From Hyphomicrobiales bacterium (lineage in GTDB: Bacteria > Pseudomonadota > Alphaproteobacteria > Rhizobiales > GCA-2746425): a DNA stretch of 5,573 nt. Made by a program: the position numbers and the translations under genes. Positions 1 through 4,960 of this stretch are shown here, in pieces (position 1 is the stretch's first letter; each line of letters begins with the position of its first letter). Location: NCBI GenBank assembly GCA_002746425.1, contig NVXB01000086.1:11664-17236 (forward strand), written 5' to 3'. A model generated the notes under the pieces. It ran no database searches, was not told where the DNA came from, and saw only the letters and a list, made by a program, of their open reading frames with translations.

Positions 1-498
1 GTTGGCCAGACGGAAGCCGCTCACACATTATGTGTGAATTTGACCGACGATATGCGGGCACATTACATGCAGCCCAAAGTCGGCCATTATGGCGTGTTCA
101 ACGGCTCGCGTTATCGCGCTGAAATTGCGCCGCGGATACGTGATTTTATGGCAACTCACAACAAAAACTCGTCAACACCACCTGCAAAAGCTTCTGTTGC
201 TGAGACCAAGCCTGCACCCAAAGCGTCTATTGCGAGCAAAACGGAAGCGAACCTGTCTGATTTGCTGTTGTCCAAACCTCAGGGTGCGGCTGATGATTTG
301 AAGAAGGTTACTGGTCTTGGTCCAAAGTTTGAAACTATTTTGAATCAGCTTGGCATTTTCCATTATTTTCAAATTGCCCGCTTGAGTGATAAACAAATTG
401 CGGAGTTGGATGACAAACTGCCATTCAAGGGCCGAATTGTGCGAGACAATTGGGTTCAACAGGCCGAAGCCTTGATGAGTGCAGCGGTTACTGTCTAA
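1..498 (+). CDS. phaZ: Intracellular polyhydroxyalkanoate depolymerase, C-terminal part, with a fused helix-hairpin-helix tail (5' end outside window)
   Basis: The frame is open from base 1 to the TAA at 496-498, so this is the last 165 residues of a longer protein; the GTG at 34 is an internal codon. The first ~50 visible residues match the C-terminus of intracellular PHA/PHB depolymerases: VGQTEAAHTLC, then VGHYGVFNGSRYR and a PRIRDF helix. His29 of the visible part (nt 85-87) in GHYGVF is probably the catalytic His of the Cys/Asp/His triad. Such enzymes release hydroxyalkanoate units from cytoplasmic storage granules. The family normally ends soon after PRIRDF. Here a Lys/Ala/Pro/Ser-rich linker (about nt 154-291) leads to a compact domain (nt 292-480) starting DDLKKVTGLGPKF, with LGIFHYFQIA and FKGRIVRDNW. 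That is a helix-hairpin-helix unit of the kind I recall at the ends of alphaproteobacterial NuoE and L21. The family call is by recognition, without a search. The nucleophile and most of the enzyme lie outside the window. Confidence 0.85.
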   Translation, partial: VGQTEAAHTLCVNLTDDMRAHYMQPKVGHYGVFNGSRYRAEIAPRIRDFMATHNKNSSTPPAKASVAETKPAPKASIASKTEANLSDLLLSKPQGAADDLKKVTGLGPKFETILNQLGIFHYFQIARLSDKQIAELDDKLPFKGRIVRDNWVQQAEALMSAAVTV

Positions 499-500
499 TC

Positions 501-504
501 GGAG
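501..504 (+). promoter_or_regulatory. Shine-Dalgarno for the YgjP-like peptidase gene
   Basis: GGAG begins 2 bases after the phaZ stop codon and lies 12 nt before the ATG at 517. An ATG-ATG pair follows, and the first codon gives the better (though still long) spacing. The site supports start 517 and translation from a shared transcript with phaZ. Confidence 0.45.
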
Positions 505-516
505 TATCGCCAACAG

Positions 517-1260
517 ATGATGTTCGGCCGTAAAATACCGGACAAACAGGCCAGCTTGTTGATGCTGGATATTGGCGATACCAACATTGCAGTTGAGCTG
601 CGCCCCAACTCGCGTGCCAAACGCTATATTTTGAAACTTGATTCCAAGCAGCGCCGCGCCATTGTTACGGTGCCGCGCGGCGGCACGCGCAAGCAGGCTA
701 TTCGCTTTGCGCAGGATCAGGCTCAATGGATTTTGGAGCGCCTTGGGCAGTTGGAAGAGCCTATTGCCTTTGCGCCGGGCAATATCATTCCTCTGCGCGA
801 TGTGCCGCACACACTGGTTTCAACCGGCAAGGCGCGCGGTCTTGCAAAGCAGGTTTTGGCACAAGAACCTGAACTTCATATCTCTGGCTCTGATGAACAT
901 TTTTCGCGCCGGGTTTTGGACCATCTCAAAAAAGAAGCGCTTGGCGATTATCGCAAGCGGGTTGCCGAACATGCGCGTGCCTTAAATGTCAAACCAAGCG
1001 CTATACGCTTGCGTGACGGCAAAACCCGCTGGGGCTCATGCTCGTCTAATGGCACTTTAAGCTTCTCCTGGCGGCTCATACTGGCCCCACCAGACACGTT
1101 GAACTATCTTGCCGTCCATGAGGTGGCACATTTACGCGAGATGAACCACGGCGCCCAATTTTGGGCACATGTGGAAACCCTGTGCCCAGATTATGAAATT
1201 CACCGCCATTGGTTGAGAGAAGAGGGTTCTGGCCTGTGGCGTTATGGAATTGCTACATAG
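517..1260 (+). CDS. YgjP/DUF45-family zinc metallopeptidase (M48-like, SprT-related fold)
   Basis: A complete 247-residue protein, about the usual length for YgjP-like (DUF45, PF01863) proteins. The N-terminal ~80 residues are the family's beta-rich part, including NSRAKRY (31-37), VTVPRGG (50-56) and a helix ending in WILERL (71-76). The C-terminal half carries the diagnostic motifs: KTRWGSCSSNGTLSFSWRL (169-187), then HEVAHLREMNHGAQFW (201-216). His201, His205 and His211 are the expected zinc ligands and Glu202 the general base, so the site looks intact. There is no signal peptide or membrane segment, so it should be cytoplasmic. It starts 18 bp after the phaZ stop on the same strand and is probably co-transcribed with it. 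ATG 517 is chosen for the upstream GGAG; ATG 520 is the alternative. Substrates of this bacterial family are largely unknown, and none is inferred here. Confidence 0.9.
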   Translation: MMFGRKIPDKQASLLMLDIGDTNIAVELRPNSRAKRYILKLDSKQRRAIVTVPRGGTRKQAIRFAQDQAQWILERLGQLEEPIAFAPGNIIPLRDVPHTLVSTGKARGLAKQVLAQEPELHISGSDEHFSRRVLDHLKKEALGDYRKRVAEHARALNVKPSAIRLRDGKTRWGSCSSNGTLSFSWRLILAPPDTLNYLAVHEVAHLREMNHGAQFWAHVETLCPDYEIHRHWLREEGSGLWRYGIAT

Positions 1261-1285
1261 AGCACTTAGGCTCTAATCTGGCCGC

Positions 1286-1306
1286 ACCCCGGATTTAGTT
1301 CGGGGT
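1286..1306 (+). repeat. Palindromic repeat copy 1 (REP-like)
   Basis: The 21-base palindrome ACCCCG...CGGGGT pairs 1286-1291 with 1301-1306, extended by G.T and A-T pairs to an 8-bp stem with a 5-base loop. It is followed by TCTTCAGCT, shared with copy 4 read on the other strand, which gives the element a direction. It lies 25 bp after the peptidase stop. The core is diverged from copies 2-4 (GATTTAGTT in the middle rather than GCCTTGAGC) but has the same length. Confidence 0.7.
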
Positions 1307-1376
1307 CTTCAGCTTGGTCAATTGAACCGGCACACCCCCAACTTGCGCCATACCATCATCGTGACAGCGCAATAGA

Positions 1377-1395
1377 TCCCGGCTCAAGGCCGGGA
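1377..1395 (-). repeat. Palindromic repeat copy 2 (REP-like), facing copy 1
   Basis: A perfect 7-bp stem, TCCCGGC (1377-1383) with GCCGGGA (1389-1395), and a TCAAG loop. On the - strand the core reads CCGGCCTTGAGCCGG, as in copies 3 and 4. The outermost pair is T-A where copies 3 and 4 have C-G, so both sides changed and pairing was kept. With copy 1 it forms an inward-facing pair spanning 110 bp. Confidence 0.75.
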
Positions 1396-1428
1396 AAGGG
1401 TGGTGATGTCGGTGTCTCAATCTCACAG

Positions 1429-1713
1429 TCACAGTATTTGATCAGAAATATCACGCCACTCACCGTTCATTTCTGCAATCAGTGTATCTTTCCACTGACG
1501 TCGCCAACGTTTGATTTGACGTTCACGAAGCTGAGCGGATGATAGATCATCATGGTATTCGTATCACACCAGCTTTGTGATGTGATATTTACGCGTATGG
1601 GCAAGGGTTGCCTTAGCTTTATGTTGTTCAATGCGATTGCTTAAATCGACTGTTGATCCGACATAAATTGCGCCATGTGGGCTTGATGCAAGGATGTAAA
1701 CAAAAGCTGGCAT
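1429..1713 (-). pseudogene. GIY-YIG domain nuclease (UvrC/URI-type, small standalone), interrupted by one in-frame UGA
   Basis: Read from ATG 1713 to TGA 1431-1429, the frame covers 94 codons, the normal length of small standalone GIY-YIG proteins. It begins MPAFVYILASSPHGAIYVGS, containing the VYI...IYVG signature, then DLSNRIEQHK with the conserved Arg27 helix. The C-terminal part has RERQIKRWRRQWK and EMNGEWRD, also typical. The only defect is codon 50, a TGA (1566-1564) between KLV and YEYHDD, where relatives carry Trp (KLVWYE). A single TGG-to-TGA change explains it, with no frameshift. The second half has no in-frame ATG near its start, so reinitiation looks unlikely and a 49-residue fragment is expected. 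The family may cut DNA; the role of these small members is unclear. No good Shine-Dalgarno precedes ATG 1713. It sits between two repeat pairs. Confidence 0.85.
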
Positions 1714-1752
1714 CGCAGAATTAGCGTTTAGAATAGCGTCGGAAACAACCCT

Positions 1753-1782
1753 GATAGTTTTATCATTGACGAACCAACTATC
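1753..1782. repeat. Short inverted repeat upstream of the GIY-YIG pseudogene
   Basis: GATAGTT (1753-1759) and AACTATC (1776-1782) form a perfect 7-bp stem with a 16-base loop. On the - strand it directly follows an AGGAGG. There is no T-run, so it is not an intrinsic terminator. It may be a leader structure or chance. Confidence 0.3.
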
Positions 1783-1790
1783 CTCCTACT

Positions 1791-1820
1791 CATTCCCCGG
1801 CCTTGAGCCGGGGTCCTCAG
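1791..1820 (+). repeat. Palindromic repeat copy 3 (REP-like)
   Basis: The core CCCCGGC (1795-1801), loop CTTGA, GCCGGGG (1807-1813) is a perfect 7-bp stem. The conserved unit extends beyond the hairpin on both sides (CATT before, TCCTCAG after), and its 30 bases match the reverse complement of copy 4 with one difference. Confidence 0.85.
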
Positions 1821-1875
1821 TATCATCATTCCAACCAGAGACTAAACCCGGTGCCACATCTACATTGCGATTGAG

Positions 1876-1905
1876 CTGAAGACCCCGGCTCAAGGCCGGG
1901 GAATG
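1876..1905 (-). repeat. Palindromic repeat copy 4 (REP-like), facing copy 3
   Basis: The core CCCCGGC (1883-1889), loop TCAAG, GCCGGGG (1895-1901) is a perfect 7-bp stem. On the - strand the 30-base unit matches copy 3 at 29 positions. It also shares TCTTCAGCT after the stem with copy 1. It lies 19 bp beyond the pheT stop, so the hairpin would form in the pheT 3' UTR. No U-tract follows, so transcript protection is more plausible than intrinsic termination. Confidence 0.85.
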
Positions 1906-1924
1906 GGCTTGGTGGAAGGTTGCC

Positions 1925-4345
1925 TTATCCACGTAATTGTCCGCCGGTAGCTTTCTCAACGGCTGCAACAATAGAAGCGCTAACGGCTGAAATTTCTTCG
2001 TCCGTCAGTGTTTTATCGCGGGGCTGTAATGTCACTTCAATGGCGAGGGATTTTGTGCCCTCTTCCATGCGCCCGCCTTCATAAACATCGAACAGAGATA
2101 CACCGCTGATCAGCTTTTTGTTAGCAGAGCGTGCCGCCCGCAGCAGCTTGTCAGCGTTAACATCTGATGACACCACAAAGGCGAAATCACGCGATACAGG
2201 CAGCAATTCTGGTAAATCCAGCACCGGGCGGGTGCGTGAGGTTTTGGTGCGCGGCTTGGGCAGGCTTTCCAGAATAATCTCAAAACCAACGATCGGGCCA
2301 TCAACATCCAGCATTTTTAAAACCGCCGGGTGCAACTCGCCAAAAGTGCCAAAAATCTGTTTTGGACCGAGTTGAATACGGCCAGAACGACCAGGGTGAT
2401 ACCAGCTTGGCGCTTCGGCCACGACCTGCAGATTAGCGACAGGTGCGCCCAGCTCTGCCAGAACGGCAAAGGCATCTGCCTTGGCATCAAACACATCGAC
2501 ATTGCGCGCAGCACCGCGCCAATCGCGGCCCTCATGGGTGATTTGAACCGCACCGCGGCGAACACCAGTCGCGCCGGTTTTCTGCTGGTCAGCTTGATCA
2601 CCGGCAAAAATTTGGCCAACTTCAAACAGCGCCAAATCATGGATGCCACGATCGGCATTGCGCTGCAAAGCGCTGAGCAGATTTGGCAGCAGGCTTGGAC
2701 GCATATCCGACAAATCCGATGAGATTGGGTTGGCCAGTGCCAGTTCTTTCTGGCCGCCGCCAAACGCTTCCGCCTGATCCTTGGCTAAGAATGACCAGGT
2801 CACCGCTTCCAGCATACCGCGCGAGGCTAAAGCGCGGCGTGAGCGGCGCTCGCGGGTCTGGCGCACGGTTAGGATAGGCCCTTGCACATGGTCACCGCGC
2901 TCCAGCGGCTTGTGGGCAATCTCGTTGACACCGACGATGCGCATCACTTCTTCCACGATATCAGCCTTGCCATCGGTATCCACGTCGGGACGCCAGCTTG
3001 GCACGGAAATTTGCACAACATCGCCTGTGCCAGAAACACCAAAGCCAAGGCTTCCCAGAATTTCATTGGTGCGCGCAACAGTTACATCGAGGCCGGTCAG
3101 GCGTTTGATTTCCGAATAGGGGAAGTTGACGGTTTGGTTCGGTTGCGGCACCTCGCCGGAAACTTGCATATCGGTGGCTTCGCCGCCGCATAAGTCCAGC
3201 ACCAGCTGGGTTGCCAATTCCAGGCCTGGCACCATGAAGGCCGGATCAACACCGCGTTCAAGGCGGAAGCGCGCATCAGAATTAATACCCAGATCCCGGC
3301 CTGTGCGGGCAATGGCTGCCTCATCCCAAAGCGCAGATTCGATCAGCACATTAACCGTGTCGGCAGAACAACTAGAAGCCTCACCGCCCATAATGCCAGC
3401 TAAGGATTCCAGACCGTTATCATCCGAAATCACGCAGATTTTGTCATTCACCGCATGGGCTTTTCCATCTAGCGTGAGGATTTTTTCACCCTCAACGCCT
3501 CGTCGCACCACCAGATTGCCAGCGACCTTATCGGCATCAAACACATGCAGTGGGCGGCCGCGATCATAGGTGACGTAATTGGTGATATCGACCAGCGCAT
3601 TAATCGGGCGCAGGCCAATGGCTTTCAGGCGCTGCTGCATCCATTTTGGCGATGGGCCGTTTTTGATGTCGCGCACAAGGCGCAGGCCAAAAGCGGGGCA
3701 AAGAGACGCCGTATCACCAAAATCTAGCACGGCAGTAACCGGGCAGGGCCCGTTGCCTTTAACGGGCGCAATGGCTGCGCTCTTCTGTGTGCCAAGACCA
3801 GCTGCCGCCAAATCGCGGGCGATGCCTTCAATGCCCAGACAATCGGGGCGATTGGGCGTTACCGCAATTTCGATCATCGGATCATCAAGACCGGCATAGG
3901 CGGCGAAAGAGGAGCCAATTTCCAGATCGCCCGACAAATCGATAATGCCGTCATGCTCTTCGGAAAGCTCCAATTCGCGCTCGGAGCACATCATGCCAAA
4001 GCTTTCCACGCCGCGAATGGAGGACGCGCCAAGCGTCACATCAATGCCGGGCACATAGGTGCCAGGCCCAGCAAAAGCACCAAGCAGACCTGCGCGCGCA
4101 TTGGGCGCGCCGCACACCACCTGCACGGGGTCACCGCTGCCCGTATCAACGGAAAGCACTTGCAGCTTGTCGGCATCGGGGTGACGCTCCGCGCTCAGCA
4201 CTTTTGCGATAACGAAAGGCGCGTAGCGGGCGCGGTCATCGACCTCTTCCACTTCAAGGCCGATCATGGTCAGCGTTTCGACAATCTCGTCGAGCGAGGC
4301 GTTGGTGTCTAGATGGTCTTTCAACCAGGAGAGTGTGAATTTCAT
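1925..4345 (-). CDS. pheT: Phenylalanine--tRNA ligase beta subunit
   Basis: A complete 806-residue beta chain of the alpha2beta2 phenylalanyl-tRNA synthetase (E. coli PheT is about 795). Domains in order: N-terminal MKFTLSWLKDHL; the OB-fold tRNA-binding domain (about 40-150, with HPDADKLQV and VVCGAPN); the B3/4 editing domain (about 210-395, with NALVDITNYV, RPLHVFD at 265-271 and AGIMGGE at 316-322), which hydrolyses mischarged Tyr-tRNA(Phe); B5 (about 405-475, WRPDVDTDGKADIVEEVMRI); a degenerate synthetase-like core (about 490-700, ANPISSDLSDMRPSLLPNLL); and the C-terminal FDX-ACB anticodon-binding domain (about 711-805, from LPELLPVSRDFAFVV). No domain is missing and the frame is unbroken. 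The ATG overlaps the upstream gene's stop (ATGA) and is preceded by AGGGA at 7 nt. Expected to be cytoplasmic and co-expressed with pheS. Confidence 0.97.
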   Translation of the reverse strand: MKFTLSWLKDHLDTNASLDEIVETLTMIGLEVEEVDDRARYAPFVIAKVLSAERHPDADKLQVLSVDTGSGDPVQVVCGAPNARAGLLGAFAGPGTYVPGIDVTLGASSIRGVESFGMMCSERELELSEEHDGIIDLSGDLEIGSSFAAYAGLDDPMIEIAVTPNRPDCLGIEGIARDLAAAGLGTQKSAAIAPVKGNGPCPVTAVLDFGDTASLCPAFGLRLVRDIKNGPSPKWMQQRLKAIGLRPINALVDITNYVTYDRGRPLHVFDADKVAGNLVVRRGVEGEKILTLDGKAHAVNDKICVISDDNGLESLAGIMGGEASSCSADTVNVLIESALWDEAAIARTGRDLGINSDARFRLERGVDPAFMVPGLELATQLVLDLCGGEATDMQVSGEVPQPNQTVNFPYSEIKRLTGLDVTVARTNEILGSLGFGVSGTGDVVQISVPSWRPDVDTDGKADIVEEVMRIVGVNEIAHKPLERGDHVQGPILTVRQTRERRSRRALASRGMLEAVTWSFLAKDQAEAFGGGQKELALANPISSDLSDMRPSLLPNLLSALQRNADRGIHDLALFEVGQIFAGDQADQQKTGATGVRRGAVQITHEGRDWRGAARNVDVFDAKADAFAVLAELGAPVANLQVVAEAPSWYHPGRSGRIQLGPKQIFGTFGELHPAVLKMLDVDGPIVGFEIILESLPKPRTKTSRTRPVLDLPELLPVSRDFAFVVSSDVNADKLLRAARSANKKLISGVSLFDVYEGGRMEEGTKSLAIEVTLQPRDKTLTDEEISAVSASIVAAVEKATGGQLRG

Positions 4346-4947
4346 TGTGTCATCCCTGTCGGAATAGGGGCCTCAGCAGCAGGTAAAGCCTGCCAGCCAT
4401 GGACCAGAGAAAAATCTTGTCGATTAATGGCAAACCAGTTGCCTTGATTGGATTGATCATGGCTGCGGGAAATTGCGACCCCGCGAAGGGCACACATCGC
4501 CAATGCACCGACGCCGCCATGGGCAACAATCAGAGCATCGCCATCAGGCGCATCCGCGTTGATCTTGGTGAGCGCTGCTATGATGCGGGTTTGCGCGTCA
4601 GCAGCACGCTCCCAACCGCGAATGCTGGTGTCGGGCTGCGCAAAAAACGCATCCACAATATCCCAGAATTCTGGCGGGGCGACATAGCCGGTGGCAGAAC
4701 GATCATTCTCACCAAGTTCTTCCAGCTCAAATACTGGAAGGCCGAGCGCATCTTGCAAAATCTCGGCACCATCCTGCGCTTTGGTCTCGGTGGAGCACCA
4801 AATGCTGGTGGCTCCTTGCACCCAATTCGCCTGGCTGGTCGCAGCCATACGGGCGCGGCCAAGATCAGACAGCGGCCAATCGGGCACTGCCATATCCGGG
4901 TCAATCACCACTTCAGGATGGCTGATATAGATGAGATTGCCTTGCAC
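4342..4947 (-). CDS. Histidine-phosphatase-superfamily protein with atypical active site, inside the pheS-pheT operon
   Basis: About 201 residues with a phosphoglycerate-mutase-like fold pattern: NLIYISHPEVV near the N-terminus, WPLSDLGRARM as the usual W/G..LS..G..QA segment, GENDRSATG in the middle, and LIVAHGGVGALAMCAL near the C-terminus. Counting from the TTG start, the catalytic His11 and second His144 are present. The canonical RHG is replaced by Ser10-His11-Pro12, and the second phosphate-binding Arg is apparently Lys57 (STETKAQ). I recall similar proteins with an HP motif in other alphaproteobacteria, so this is probably a subfamily rather than decay. The substrate is unknown. GTG 4947 is preferred, 8 nt after AAGGA; TTG 4950 (one residue longer) is the alternative. 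It starts 11 bp after pheS and its TGA overlaps the pheT ATG by 4 nt, so coupled translation is likely. No signal peptide is seen. Confidence 0.85.
   Translation of the reverse strand: MQGNLIYISHPEVVIDPDMAVPDWPLSDLGRARMAATSQANWVQGATSIWCSTETKAQDGAEILQDALGLPVFELEELGENDRSATGYVAPPEFWDIVDAFFAQPDTSIRGWERAADAQTRIIAALTKINADAPDGDALIVAHGGVGALAMCALRGVAISRSHDQSNQGNWFAINRQDFSLVHGWQALPAAEAPIPTGMTQ
4353..4357 (-). promoter_or_regulatory. Shine-Dalgarno for pheT
   Basis: AGGGA on the - strand, 7 nt before the pheT ATG at 4345 and inside the last codons of the phosphatase gene. It gives pheT its own ribosome site in addition to the ATGA overlap. Confidence 0.7.
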
Positions 4948-4955
4948 CAAATCAA

Positions 4956-4960
4956 TCCTT
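4956..4960 (-). promoter_or_regulatory. Shine-Dalgarno for the phosphatase-like gene, overlapping the pheS stop
   Basis: AAGGA on the - strand shares two bases with the pheS TAA (4961-4959). Spacing is 8 nt to GTG 4947 and 5 nt to TTG 4950, which favours the GTG start. Confidence 0.6.

Larger units (their letters stand above)
1261..1924. other. Convergent intergenic region with repeats and a nuclease pseudogene
   Basis: This is the interval between the stop codons of the peptidase gene (+) and pheT (-). No intact gene is visible. It holds two inward-facing pairs of short GC-rich palindromes (1286-1395 and 1791-1905), with a broken GIY-YIG nuclease gene on the - strand between them (1429-1713). 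Neither operon end is followed by a hairpin plus T-run, so no intrinsic terminator could be called. The rest (1307-1376, 1396-1428, 1821-1875) shows nothing recognisable. Open frames crossing the repeats, such as one on the - strand at 1786-1971, have no domain content and overlap the pheT end. Confidence 0.8.

Noticed and set aside
172..810. A 212-codon - strand frame across the end of phaZ and start of the peptidase gene
   Set aside because: It is antisense to two supported genes and shows no motif; the + strand frames explain the region.
1286..1306. Copy 1 hairpin as an intrinsic terminator of the phaZ operon
   Set aside because: It is followed by TCTTCAGCTTGG, not a T-run, and it is a member of a repeat family found elsewhere in the interval.
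1564..1566. UGA read as Trp (alternative genetic code) or as selenocysteine
   Set aside because: The phosphatase gene in this window ends in TGA, all other Trp codons seen are TGG, and this GIY-YIG position is Trp, not Cys/Sec, in relatives.
1728..1766. A 12-codon frame (MIKLSGLFPTLF) on the - strand upstream of the nuclease pseudogene, with AGGAGG at 1787-1782
   Set aside because: The spacing from AGGAGG to the ATG is 15 nt, too long for a good site, and nothing supports a leader peptide. The AGGAGG may be chance.
1261..1924. A CRISPR array or insertion sequence ends
   Set aside because: The repeats are palindromic, occur in inverted pairs at irregular distances, and have no equal-length spacers, transposase gene or target duplication.
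1786..1971. A 61-codon - strand frame at the pheT 3' end
   Set aside because: It overlaps the pheT C-terminus in another frame and is built largely from the two palindromic repeats.
2317..2763. Long alternative frames on both strands within pheT (for example 2317-2763 - and 2330-2722 +)
   Set aside because: They lie wholly inside a well-conserved synthetase gene and their translations are Cys/Arg/Trp-rich with no domain character.
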